Assembly (NCBI RefSeq): GCF_032884065.1
Contig: NC_088875.1
Coordinates: 44,501,291 to 44,565,290 of the forward strand
Length of the DNA stretch: 64,000 bases
Source: Artemia franciscana
Lineage: Eukaryota > Arthropoda > Branchiopoda > Anostraca > Artemiidae
Direction: 5' to 3'
Part shown: positions 52,790 through 63,956 of the stretch, in pieces
Layout of the letters: every line of letters starts with the position of its first letter
How positions within the stretch are numbered: the first letter of the stretch is position 1
Made by a program: the position numbers and the translations under genes
The notes under the pieces: model-generated
The model's input: the letters and a program-made list of their open reading frames with translations, nothing else
Told to the model about the DNA's origin: nothing
The model's database searches: none

Positions 52790-54545
52790 ATCTTCATTTA
52801 ACAGGCTTGGGGCAATGTCAAGCTCCTCTGATCTCTACTAGGCAAGGTTCCTTCCAAGGTTAAGTTGTTTATCTTCTAGCTAGCAAAAACAAAGTAAAAA
52901 CGAACAATTCAAAGCAAAACCCTGGATTCACTAGCCAGATGGTCTATCGGATATTTTATCTTAGGCTAATGTTGAAAACTAGGCCTAGCCTGCTTAAGCT
53001 AGAAGTGCCTAGCCAAAAAGATTTTAAAGGCCAACACCATTCTTACTGTTCAGAAATTATTAAAGTTCCTGCTCCATAATTTGTTTCATTGATAACCAGC
53101 TCAGTATGCCCATCTTTTACTTTAATTCCTTCTTCCTGAGGCGTGTGAACGCTCCCCAGCACCGGCATCTTTATCCAACAGTTTCTTCTGTTTCTTCACT
53201 AAAGAGCAATTTTAACCCTTTTCACATCTCAGCTGGTAGTCATTCTCAAAGGAAGAATAAATAAGTAAAATCGAGCTGCAAAACAAATGGAAAATTCGAG
53301 CTGATATTGGATTTTAATATAACTGAATACTTTTGAAAGAAATTCAGTCATTCCCCGAAAAATTGGAAACAGACAATTGAATATATGTTGCCATGACGCT
53401 TGTCATGACGAGACTTCAGGGTGAGAATCGGAGAGAAACTTTCCAGGAACAGTTGAATACTAAACTGAGACAAAATTTTCCAGGAACAATTCGATGTTAA
53501 ACTACAGAGTCTAAAATATGAAAATTATAAGAAGAACGAAATATTTTTAGGATTTTTAGGAGAATAGTGAAGTCACTGATGGCGTGTTAGTGAGGAAAGT
53601 CAGAAACGAAGTTCTTTTCAAAATCACCATAAATTTGTTTAGGCAATAAACTTTTACTTTTAAGGTCAACCAAAATAATAGTTTGGTTGTATCTCATTAC
53701 GTATTTTTTTTCAAAATGCGATATTCCACTTTTCATTACCATAAACTGTGGTTTGCTCTTTATTAGGTTGCAGCTACAGCTGCAGCAATGATTGCAGCTA
53801 CTGGGGCAACCATGATAGAAGGCACAAAACCATAGCCTCTTTTCCAGACCACCCACATCCAACACGGAGTTCGACACGGGTTGTACAGATTATAATTTTG
53901 AGTGCCTTGTTAAGCACAGGTAAATGTCTTTTCAGAACCCATGTTCAGCCATGCTATTCCGGCGCGTTATAGTTTTTACAAATCCCTGCCCAGCACGCTT
54001 GGAACCCATAAGATGAAAACACTTTATAGTTTTGCTGGTTGAACACGATGACTGCGAAAATGATTTTGTCGAACCCGTTCAAAACACACTTCAAACCCGG
54101 TGCCCGAAAACACACTAATGATTGAAAAAACATTTGATGCCGATATGCATGATACCAATACACTCGATATCGATGCGTCCGATGCCACATACAACCCTTT
54201 TCCCAGCAATTATGGAGGGTCATATCAAGATCAAAACCATAGACTACAATTATCATATACAAAGTTTTTGACTATGCTGATTCTAATGGTGGTGTTTTAT
54301 TTTTCATCCAACACAATTTTCAAATGGTTTCAGACTCTTTGGGAAATCCTTTTTTTAAACCATTTCAATGTGCATTGCCTATACGTTTTAATGTATTTTT
54401 TATGAAAGAGTTTGCATTGAGGGTAGTATGAGTAAAAAATCAAGCATTAAATTGCACATTTAGATTGTCATCACTTGCGGTATACGTGCCATTGCCGGAT
54501 TCCTTCAGTATATTTCTGTTTTGCTCACTATGTTGACGATTTTAT
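52790..54545. other. No supported gene
   Basis: Mostly plain AT-rich sequence. A short plus-strand segment after an acceptor TTTATTAG at about 53766 reads VAATAAAMIAATGATMIEGT but stops soon after with no donor. A plus-strand frame at 54100-54405 (TFDADMHDTNTLDIDASDAT, YNPFPSNYGG) is acidic then hydrophobic and unassigned. Confidence 0.35.
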
Positions 54546-54591
54546 TCGAAACATTTAATGAAAGTTCTTAAGCCGAACTGGCCAGACATGA

Positions 54592-55119
54592 CAATAAACA
54601 ACAAAGAGAGATAAAACTCCACAAAAAAACCTCAAACGAGACTGCAGCCAGTAGGGAGAAAAGAGATGAAAGACTAAAATAACACAAACATTTCGCCTGT
54701 ATCTAAACTGGGTATCCTCAGCACAAGATAAAAAGAAAAAAACACTAAACTAAAAACAAATAAAACCACCACCAATAATAATAAATACAATTGTCGCTAC
54801 TGATCCACGTAGGGAAAAGAAGCTATTAGAGTTACTTCAATGAGAACATCAAAGCAACATGCAACTGAACACATCCAATTTGATGTTCTCATTGAAAAAA
54901 CTCTAATAGCTTCTTTTCCCTACGTAAATCAGTAGCGACAATTGAATTTATTATTATTGGTGGTGGTTTTTTTCTTTTTATCTTGTGCTGAGGACGCTTA
55001 GTTTAGAAACAAGTGAAATATTGGTGTTATTTTAGTCTTTCATCTCTTTTCTCTATACTGGCCGCAGTCTCTTTGAGGTTTTTTTTTGTGGAGTTTTATC
55101 TCTCTTTGTTGTTTATTGA
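54592..55119. mobile_element. Near-perfect 0.5-kb palindrome (foldback element)
   Basis: Arms 54592-54853 and 54879-55119 are inverted copies (starting CAATAAACAACAAAGAGAGA and ending TCTCTCTTTGTTGTTTATTG) separated by only 25 bp. The inner ends are AATGAGAACATCAAA and TTTGATGTTCTCATT. The direct repeat GAAACATTTA occurs at 54548-54557 and 55118-55127 and may be a target duplication, if a 34-bp asymmetric left end belongs to the element. No ORF. Confidence 0.92.
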
Positions 55120-55201
55120 AACATTTAGCGTGGTATACGTAAAAAAAAACAACAACCTGTGTTCACTAAATCAATAACTGCTATATTACAGAAATTTAGC
55201 T

Positions 55202-55429
55202 TTGTTTCATATGTCTTCCAAGTTTATTCATGTGGAAACGGAGAATTTTTTTTTCTATCATTACGAAAAGAACCGTCCACCAATGCCAAAAAGGGTATTT
55301 GTTATAGGAGAGGCAGATTACTTCAAATTAAGATCCGAATGGGAAACATTGTCATTTGTGCATTGTATTTGTTGTTTGGAAAATGATAATGAGAAAACTC
55401 AAAAATTTATGAAAAGTTTTAATCAGTAA
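55202..55429 (+). other. Unidentified short ORF
   Basis: A 75-codon plus-strand frame reads ...FFYHYEKNRPPMPKRVFVIG, then EADYFKLRSEWETLSFVHCI and CCLENDNEKTQKFMKSFNQ. Its composition is protein-like and unlike the frames around it. It has no splice context or homologue that I recognise. It may be a piece of a transposon gene next to the palindrome. Confidence 0.25.
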
Positions 55430-55439
55430 ATATATTTCA

Positions 55440-57300
55440 AGCCTAGCGGAAATTTTTTGGAAAGCACCCGATATGCATCGAAAATTCAAACGAAAGCTAA
55501 GAATGGATCAATGAAAAAAAGTAACCTAGAAATTATTCAGCTGGTTTTGTAGCATCGGCTTATTTGGAAAATACTTCGTTGGATGCCTTGATGACTAGTG
55601 GATTTCATAAGCGTGATTGTTTTTTTTTTCACTTTCTTATTCCTTACTTAATTTTTGGAAACCTCTGGCACGTGTATATTAACTTCAACTTGGTAGTTAT
55701 GTGTATTCAGATTTTTTTTTCTATTAAATTCACCTTTGTTTTGATAATGAAATGCTATTTGTTTGCCCGATCGGATCTTTCTTCTCTCTTCATTTAATTG
55801 CGATTGTTTTAGCAATTTTTAACTATATTTGGGCTAAACTTTTATGTTTTTTTTTCTATTTTGGTGTGACTCTTGTATTTTTGTATACTCCTCTCTTCAT
55901 CCTCTGAACTAATACAAACAAAGCCATTGTGATACCATTTTTTCCAGTTTGCTCCCCCTTTGAAGTATATTTTCATATCCCCCAAATACTGATTCTGCTA
56001 TATAGGGTTTCCATAAAACTAGCAAAAACCGAGTGTCCCATTTTCTCCACTAATGGAATTTGAGAAAATTAGACGTTTCTTTAAATAAAGAAGAATTAAA
56101 TCTAGTTTATGTAGACATTTCCAATCGAATGAAGTTGTTTTTATCATTAAAAGTTTTAAACACATGTTTTTAAACCACAATATTCCAGGCTTAGAATACA
56201 AGAAAGATACATGCCCAAAGATACATACCTATGCATATTAGCTGTATATGAAAATAATCTACAGGTCGTCAAACTTCCCAATAAACCCCAGTGCAATGAA
56301 CAAACGAAACACCCAGTGGGTTTGCTTGACTCATGTAGGTTGACTGACTTTAAATATATTTGGAGGATCCCATGGACGGCTGCAATAAAGAGCTTAAGCC
56401 AGTTCTTAAATTAACTGGACAATAGATAAAGAAGTGTATTTTAAAGCCATTTATACGGCCATGAACACAGTACAATATCATAAACAAAAGGTGCAAATAG
56501 CATAAACTTTTATCAGCGATCATCATAAAATACTTAAATGAAACACTACATTAACCTAATAATAGTACTTAGTACTTGAAAACACGGCCATTGAAAAGAA
56601 CACTTAATTCTTGGAAAAACACATACATATTTCAGTAGAAACACGTTTGCTTTCTTGGATCTTTTTGCTCTTCCAAGGCTCGTCTTTTTGATTCTTGTAT
56701 CTTTGTTTGCCAAAGCAACTTTTTTGCTTCATTCTTTTTCGGCTGTTCAGTCTTGTCAGGTAAGACTTACCATTTTTTTTTTACCAGAGATTTGGGACAC
56801 CCTAAAGATCACTTCTTATGGGACAAAGATCCGCTATCTATCAAATACTCAAACTTTGAATTCGATAACTGGTCAGATACATGTTCCTGTTAACTTAAGA
56901 ACCTATTTGATAATCTAACCTAAGTAGCTATCTTCTCTTACCACTTTTTCACAAACACCCTACAATCTATGCTTTCTGGTGCTTTAACAATGTTCCAAGC
57001 TTGTACCTATCCTCTTCTATTTTATACAAGTGAACAAATTGATTATTCTGACTTGAAGTGCGTTTTTTCTCGCTAATCCTTTCTATCCCCCTTGCAAAGA
57101 AAATACATCGCTCCGCAAAACGCATTATGCCCGAAATCCGACATTAGCATACTTTCTATGATTAGCCAATACAACTATAGACAAATTAAACAAATAAACC
57201 GAATGGAAGTTTTTTTTTTAGAGTAGGTTTTTTATTATCAACATTATGGTTTGTTCAGAAGATCAAGGGCACACACTTGGAAGTATTATGGGATCTTTTT
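55440..57300. other. No supported gene; one ambiguous splice-like site
   Basis: At 56755-56775 the sequence CAGGTAAGACTTACCATT reads as a donor on both strands. On the minus strand a lysine-rich frame (DKTEQPKKNEAKKLLWQTKI, QESKRRALEEQKDPRKQTCF) ends in a stop at about 56637. On the plus strand the complement is hydrophobic. Neither has a convincing acceptor. Confidence 0.3.
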
Positions 57301-57305
57301 TCAAA

Positions 57306-57865
57306 ACAGTTCGTGGTAACGAACTGTAGTAAGAAGCGATCCGTCTCAATAGTAAACAAACTCTAAAAGACAGAATTTTTATACCAATAGATACATCAAA
57401 AGAATCAGGTTTCTATGCTGATTTTAAATATACAAGTTTCATCAAATTTAGTCTTACTCATCAAAAGTTACCAGCCTGAGAAAATTTGCCTTATTTTGGA
57501 AAACAGGGGGGAAACACCCCCTAGAAGTTACAGGATATTAACGAAAATCACATCATCGCATTCAGCGTATCAGAGAACCCTACTGTAGAAGTTTCAAGCT
57601 CTTATCTACAAAAATGTAGAACTTCGTATTTCTTGCCAGAAACCGATCATGGGTGTGTGTTTATTTGTTTTTTTTTTCCAGGGGTGATCGTATCGACCAA
57701 GTGGTCCATGAGTTGTTTACTGTTTTGTAAAGTAGAGTTGAAAGAAAGAGTCAAAATTTAGAGTAAAGAGCGGGGTGTTGAGGAGGGAACAGCTCCTTTC
57801 ATGCACGGAGTAATTTCTGTTCCTTTTAAATTTTAATGTTGCTCTTTACTTTCAGTTAAAAAAAA
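57306..57865 (+). repeat. Repeat family R, copy R5 (cleanest ends)
   Basis: Begins with a terminal hairpin ACAGTTCGT-GGTA-ACGAACTGT (57306-57327) running into AGTAAGAAGCGATCC. It ends with TTGCTCTTTACTTTCAGTT (57839-57857). The end motif AACTGAAAGTAAAGAGCAA is therefore an imperfect inverse of the start motif AACTGTAGTAAGAAGCGA. A middle part present in R2 is deleted. No ORF. Confidence 0.78.
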
Positions 57866-57879
57866 ACTTATTTTTATTT

Positions 57880-59430
57880 TATTTAGTTTTACCATAGCTT
57901 CGATAGTTTCTTCAATGGCGTCCTTTTAAAAAAAGGAGAAACACTTCAAGAACAAAGAAGCAAAAAAACAGGAACATTTTGGACAAATTAACAAACCAAT
58001 CGCAAATAAAATTTTGGCCAGTTGTGAAATTTCGTCGAAATTCTGGGGGGGGGGGGGGATAGAGGATGGCAAAGTTGGAGCCAACTTTCCAAATTCAAGT
58101 GAAGTTGACAGTGAAAAATGAGTCATATAGTACTATAAACGCGTAGATACATCAAAGAAAACTGACCTGTTTCTCTGGATGCTTGAATTATACAAGTCTA
58201 TCTTAGTTTTGCCAAGATTTTGAACAAAATAAATTTCATCTGGGGGGGGGGGACGTGGGTCGGGACACTAGGATCTGAAGAGGATAGTTGCCCCCCTGCA
58301 CCATAGCAAATTTAACCCCTGATTTTAGCTACTGAATATTAGTATCCATACTCTCAGTAATAGAGAGAGAAAAAAACCCAACAAATTTGCAATCAGATTA
58401 CTAATACGTGTATTACAATTGCAATAAGCAATGCTTATTCTTTGCAATTTTTCTCTTTTGCTCATTTTAAATAGCTGATGAATTGTACTATTTAACCACT
58501 CAGATATTTGTTAACCATGTTCTCGTGGCCTCTTCACTGTCTAGAAAAATTAGGCAAAATGAGGGTTTAAGAAACCTCAAATCTAAGGCAACTGTATTAG
58601 TAACACTTTCAAGCTTCTTGATTGTTTTATTTTTGAAAAAATGAGATCGAGCACTTACTTCTACGCTAATTTGGCTAATTACACAGATTTTGCCTTATTA
58701 TTACATTGACAAATGTCAAGGACGCAAACGCTAGATGGTGTTGGCGACTTGGTCGGGTGATGATCGGCACTAGCTCCAGTTTTAACTCTTTATAAATTAC
58801 CCATACTCTTTGCTCGAAACAATAAAAAGCCGCTGAACAACACATATTTTCTGCATATACCTATTAATTTAGTTGACAAAAAAGTACAACATTAAAAAAT
58901 TAACAACATTTAAACAGTTTACAGTGTATACAAGTATAGCTATGCTACGGCTTTGAGATACGATATTTTCAGCGTCGGCCTTGGTTGAAAGTCCGAGTTT
59001 TACCTAATAGTCAATGAACAATTATTCATTCTGTGCCATTTGTGTTAATGCATTCTGTAGTAAATTTTACATGATTTTTGTTTTAAGGCATTTAACGTTT
59101 ATGATGTAAAGTCCTGTTTATTCTTCGTTTGTTTACTTGAAAATGCATAGTCCGCATGGGCTTATGCGGACTCATGATCGGGACTCATGCGGGCTTATGG
59201 TCCGATTAAAAAAAACTGATCTTATCTCACTATTTGAAAAACTGATCTGACCAATCAAAAATAAAAAAAAATTATCTGATAAGTAGTTGATAACTATAAT
59301 TTTGACAGAGCGAGGCAAAATGGGAAGAAAGCGCCGATAGCCAATAATTAATTGAAAATCAGACAAGCAAAGATTTATGCTTAACCAGCCACTGACAAGA
59401 GTTATGGGGCTCTAACTACTAAAGAACTAT
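57880..59430. other. No supported gene
   Basis: AT-rich sequence downstream of strawberry notch, with G homopolymers at 58045-58056 and 58242-58251. No exon or element end seen. Confidence 0.45.
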
Positions 59431-59453
59431 CAATAGATTTTGTAAAATCGTTC

Positions 59454-59476
59454 TTTATTCGGTTCTTTTCTTTATT
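59454..59476 (-). terminator. sno: Poly(A) signals of strawberry notch
   Basis: Two AATAAA hexamers on the minus strand (plus-strand TTTATT at 59471-59476 and 59454-59459) lie 80-100 bp downstream of the stop codon at 59556. They are well placed to end the transcript near 59430-59445. Confidence 0.7.
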
Positions 59477-59555
59477 GTTCCATGTTGGAACACTATAAAC
59501 ACATTAGTAAGAGAAATGACATGAAATCACAGCGCTACACATATTTTGAGGAAAA

Positions 59556-59647
59556 CTAAATGGAATACGAATCTGTTCCCGTTGACAGTGCACCCTCCTT
59601 AAGTCTCTCTATAAGAAACGACACAGCATTCCTCGGAACCAGAGTAC
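59556..59647 (-). CDS. sno: Strawberry notch homologue, last coding exon
   Basis: A strong acceptor (TTCTTTTCTGTTTTAG, 59648-59663) precedes GT, which completes a Gly codon with the final G of the exon at 63647. The junction reads QKVVG-TLVPRNAVSFLIERL, then KEGALSTGTDSYSI and TAG (59556-59558). This matches the end of strawberry notch proteins, where the last conserved strand reads ...R-I-V-G-x-I/L-I/V-P-x-N-x-V. The family is a group of nuclear DExD/H-box-like proteins acting in transcription downstream of Notch and other pathways. Poly(A) signals follow at a suitable distance. Confidence 0.88.
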
Positions 59648-59757
59648 CTAAAACAGAAAAAGAACATGGTTAACTTGTCGCCGAACATTTACTAAAATTG
59701 TTAGGCATGGAATAACTTACAGGCCAATGTAAGAAGAAAACAAGAGCTAATAGCTCA

Positions 59758-60598
59758 TATGGCACTTTTAACGAGGCCGGACGAGCCAAGAGCCAAGAGC
59801 ACATATGGTAAGAGCTCTAGCAAAATTCTGAGAATCAATAGATTGATTTAAAAGGAAAATCAGAGGCTTAATGCCGGCCAGGATTTAAAATAAGAGCTCT
59901 GAGTCACGAGGTCCTTCTAAACATCAAAATTCATTAAGATTCGATCACCCACTCGTAAGTTATAAATACCTCATTTTTTCTCCTTTTTCTCTCCCTTCAG
60001 TTCCCCAGATGGTCTAATCAGGGGAAACGACTTTATCAAGTCAATTTGTGCAGCTCCCGGACACGGCTACCAGTTTCCATCGTCCTAGCACGTCCAGAAG
60101 CACCAAACTCGCCAAAGCACTAAACCCCACCCCCTAACTCCCCAGAGTGGATCCAGTACGGTTAGGTCAATCACATGTCTACAACATTTGCTTATTCTAC
60201 CCACCAAGTTTCATCCCGATTTCTCTACTCTAAGTGTTTTCCAAGATTTCCGGTTTCCCCCTCTAACTCCCCTCAATATCAACAGATCTGGTCGGGATTT
60301 GAAACAAAAGCTCTGAGACACGATATCCTTCCAAACATCAAATTTCATTAAGATTCCATCACCCGTTCGTAAGTAAAAATACTTCATTTTTTTATTTTTT
60401 CCGAATTAACCGCCCCCCTCCCAAGATGGTCAAATCGGGAAAACGGCTATTTCTAATTTAATCTGGTCCAGTCCCTGATACGCCTGCCACATTTCATCGT
60501 CCTAGCTTACCTGGAAGTGCCTAAAGTAGCAAGACCGGGACTGACAGACGGACAGAACTTGCGATCACTATATGTCACTTGGTTAATATCAAGTGCCA
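59758..60598 (+). repeat. Hairpin-ended repeat family H, copy H2 (short form)
   Basis: Left motif TATGGCACTT at 59758-59767; right hairpin CACTTGG-TTAATA-TCAAGTG near 60576-60595, followed by CCATA. The left motif is the exact complement of AAGTGCCATA at the right end. It contains the H-unit phrases CCACCAAGTTTCATCCCGAT and TTTCATTAAGATTC but no tRNA-like module. It lies in the last strawberry notch intron. Confidence 0.75.
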
Positions 60599-60644
60599 TA
60601 TAACACACTATATAAAGTTAATAGGTTTCGATAGAGAGATGAGA

Positions 60645-60888
<244 letters not shown>

Positions 60889-60943
60889 CAAAACAACAGG
60901 CAAAAATCATTAGATGAATTAGCATATGTAATATAACGAAAAG

Positions 60944-61147
60944 GTGGAGTCAAAGTTCGAGAAGGATAACAGCACTATCTGCAACTATGCGAGATTATTT
61001 TGTACTAAATTTGTTCTAAACGATCAAACCAAAAACAGCAAGTGTTTTTGGGAAGAATTTAAGAGTTTATGTTACTCGCTTCCAACTGTCGGGGAAAGTA
61101 AATTTTACAAGGCAAGAACAGTTAAACTTAAGGGAAATGTCGAGTAA
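60944..61147 (+). other. Unidentified short ORF in the strawberry notch intron
   Basis: A 67-codon plus-strand frame, MESKFEKDNSTICNYARLFC, then TKFVLNDQTKNSKCFWEEFK and SLCYSLPTVGESKFYKARTV. It looks protein-like (Cys, Trp, charged residues) but has no homologue that I recognise and sits between a microsatellite and an H repeat. Possibly a transposon remnant. Confidence 0.2.
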
Positions 61148-61198
61148 AACAAAAGGATCTAGAAAGTTTGAGAGAACGGAACAAGAGCCAAGTACTCA

Positions 61199-62077
61199 TA
61201 CGGCACTTGTGACGAGGTCGGATGAGCCAAGAGCTCATACGACACTTGTGACGAGGTCGGAACGTAAAATTAGACTTGGTCCTTGAGTTATCAATTTTGC
61301 TGTTCTTTGCTTATTGGCAATTATTACAAAGATAAACTTGCAAATACAGTGTTCCTGTATTCTCTTCTTGTTCGGTATTATAACGTTTGTCCCACCAAGT
61401 TTTATTCTGATCCCTCCACTCTAAGCGTTTTCGAAGATTCCCAGTTTCCCCCTCCAACTACCCCAATGTCACCAGATCCGGTCGGGATTTAAAATAAGAG
61501 CCCTGAAACACGAGGTCCTTCTAAATATCAAATTTCATTAAGATTCGACAACCCGTTCGTAAGTTAAAAATACCTCATTTTTCATATTTTTCCGAATTAA
61601 CCGTCTTTCCACTCTCCCCCAGATGGTCAAATCGAGGAAGCGACTATTTATAATTTAATCTGGTCCGGTCCCTGATACGCATGCAAACTTTTAGCGATCG
61701 CTATATTGATCACATATCTAGTTTCGGATCTTCTTCATGTAAAAATTGGTGTGATCTGAGATTCGAACATGATGTCTCTCGCACACTAAGCGAGAATCAT
61801 ACCCCTAGACCAGCAACCACAGTTAAGAAGAACAAACATTTGTTTTATCGGCAAATAAAATTCTTCTCAACTGTCTCGTTCGCTCGCACCCCCTCCCCCC
61901 CCATATGGTCGAATCGAGGAAGAGACTATTCCTAATTTTATCTGGTCTGGTCCCCGATACGCCTGCCAACTTCCGTCGTCCTAGCTAATCTGGAAGTGCC
62001 CGAGCTAGCAAAACCGGGACCGACAGACGGACAGAAATTGCGATCGCTATATTTCACTTGGTAAACACCAAGTGCCA
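61199..62077 (+). repeat. Hairpin-ended repeat family H, copy H3
   Basis: Left motif TACGGCACTTGTGACGAGGT at 61199 (then repeated with GACACTTGTGACGAGG about 30 bp later); right hairpin CACTTGGT-AAAC-ACCAAGTG at 62055-62074, followed by CCATT. It carries one antisense tRNA-like module at 61748-61819. Confidence 0.78.
61748..61819 (-). other. tRNA-Pro-like module inside repeat H3
   Basis: On the minus strand this reads GGTTGCTGGTCTAGGGGTAT, then GATTCTCGCTTAGTGTGCGA and GAGACATCATGTTCGAATCT. A-box and B-box promoters are well kept and the anticodon arm CTCGC/GCGAG pairs. The loop is TTAGTGT where a proline tRNA has TTAGGGT. It is the closest of the three modules to a genuine proline tRNA, but the acceptor and T stems no longer pair. 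Confidence 0.65.
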
Positions 62078-62339
62078 TTAAAACGGATGAGGAGGATAAT
62101 AGTCAACACAATAGGCTACCTTCATAAGACTTAATATTAACTTAATAAGATCGATATTTATTTATTTATTTAGAAAAAAATAGAGCAAGCCATAGGTTCG
62201 AGCTTACTACGTATTATTTTGTTTTTCATCTATGAATCATCATATAGAACAGATGGTCGTTAGAAAGTCGAAGACTGGCTCATTCCATCGATAATTCAGA
62301 GGTCTAATGTCTCTTTCAAGGACCAAAACAAAAAAGAGG

Positions 62340-62700
62340 ACAGCCTCACCATCCTCTCCATGTGCCCCCTCCCGTCCTTTATCAAAGTTTTAAGACAGCC
62401 ATTTTACTAAAAACGCCAAAAGTTCCAAGATTATAATCCTGGGATAAGGTAAGTACGTCCCCAAGGAAAAAGGCCCGAATAATACAAACAGTCCATGCTA
62501 AACAGAGGCTTCATTGATACACTTCGGCAGAAATAGGTGAATATTTTTCACCCTGTTGATATCAGTCGTACAAAAATTTGCAACCTGCATGATCAATAAG
62601 CACCAATCAGGGCCCCTGGGTCCATTCCCCAGATCCCCCTTCAAACCCTCCCCCTTCTTCTGTACATAAGAACATTTTGTACGTTTTTGCAATCAGAATC
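62340..62700 (+). repeat. Repeat family R, weak fragment R6
   Basis: The phrase AAAGTTTTAAGACAGCCATT, then TTACTAAAAACGCCAAAAG and a GATAAGGTAAGTACGTCCCC stretch, follows the order of the R landmark around 36080-36160. It is heavily diverged. Confidence 0.45.
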
Positions 62701-62709
62701 ATAGAAAAG

Positions 62710-63640
62710 TTTTCAATTTCTACGGCAGATAGGCCCAAAGATCTGTGCCTTTTCTAGCCCCCCCCCCCACACATTCGTCTCACTGGAAATACAATTCAAA
62801 AGTTTGAGCCAGCTAATTACAAGTCTGAGGCTAATTTTGTAACGAAGATGTCAAAAATCAAAAAAGTTATTTTGCGTTAGCCGAATTCTTTTTTTTATCT
62901 CCATCAACATTGGTTTATAAAGCTTTCTGAGCTTTCTGATCACAAGCTCGAGGCCAAAATCAGAATAGAGATAACCAAAATTGAAACACTCTTAGTGCGC
63001 GCTGCAGAGGGTGTACAATGTTAATACCTCTTATGTATTATGAGAAGTTTTAGGAACAAAATGATTCTATCTGCCTTTTTAGGTTGAAGATAATAACAAA
63101 TAGTGTACGACCATTCCCACTTGAGTTCTGAAAGCTACCCAGTATTACAGTATAGAATATGGTACAGTTTTAGAAATCAAACATCCACTTATTAGCAACT
63201 ATGAGGTGGGTGATTTGCATGCCTATTATAGGCTTATTTACAACCGGCTCTTGCCTCAAAATTCATTTCGGAATGCCATTAATTCGCAACTTGACATCTT
63301 AAGTGTGACACTTAATGAGTTTGAATCAGACATAGCCAGTGGGAGTGTAAGTCTTAATAAATAATCTCATCCACCCCTTTATGTAAAAAAAAGAAAAAAA
63401 GAGGAAAAGGTATGCTTTCCTGGAATGAAATATTTTAAACAAAATCTGGCTTTCTAATCGGCAGTCCATCCTAGCCAGGTTCCCAGATACCCCCCCCCCC
63501 AGAGGCTGTTTTGACTTGCAAGCGTTTAACAAAATCTGTTATTTCGAAATTTTAACATATACACCTTACTGAATTATATCTGTCAATAAAGTTAGACTGG
63601 GCCATTTAAGAATATCATTCAAAACTTTTTGACTAAAGAT
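62710..63640. other. Strawberry notch intron, nothing recognised
   Basis: AT-rich sequence with no repeat family or exon signal that I can support. Confidence 0.5.
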
Positions 63641-63646
63641 ACCTAC

Positions 63647-63956
63647 CGACAACTTTTTGTGTTTTTGTCTTCATTCGAACTACTTGAAGCAACTGACTCT
63701 GCTGGGTGGCTTGTGCTATAGACTCTAACTTCGGCCAAACAGCCATAATACTCCCTGTAAGCATCCAATAGTTACAACGGCGCTTGCCCAAAGTACAATC
63801 ACCCGTAATAAGCTTCTTTCGACACCGACCAGTCCAATAGACATGAATACAATTTTCCTGGGAATGCTCGTAGTGTTTCTCCCAGTGTTCTCTAGCTTCA
63901 TCGGCATGAACCTGACGATATCGCCGTTTTAAATCGGCTAATGGCACTGTTTTACT
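63647..63956 (-). CDS. sno: Strawberry notch homologue, penultimate coding exon
   Basis: A textbook acceptor (CCGATTTCTATTTCAG, 63957-63972) and a donor GTCG|GTAGGT (63646/63647) bound 310 bp: 103 codons plus one base. The exon reads SKTVPLADLKRRYRQVHADE, AREHWEKHYEHSQENCIHVY, WTGRCRKKLITGDCTLGKRR, CNYWMLTGSIMAVWPKLESI, AQATQQSQLLQVVRMKTKTQ, KVV. Blocks such as K-R-R-Y-R-Q-V-H-A-D-E-A-R-E-H-W, the Cys/Gly-rich middle, L-x-G-S-(x)3-V-W-x-x-x-E and M-Q-x-V-R-x-K-T fit the C-terminal domain of strawberry notch proteins as I remember it. The last G joins the GT of the exon at 59647, across an intron of about 4.0 kb. The helicase-like core lies beyond the right edge of the window. Confidence 0.85.

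Noticed and set aside
53587-53877. Minus-strand 96-codon Cys-rich ORF
   Set aside because: The Cys-rich part is the complement of GCAGCT-type repeats, with no spacing typical of a Cys-rich domain and no splice or start support.
54100-54405. 101-codon plus-strand ORF as a membrane protein
   Set aside because: The acidic N-part and hydrophobic C-part look suggestive, but the hydrophobic part matches a diffuse repeat phrase also at 47330-47395, so it is probably repeat sequence.
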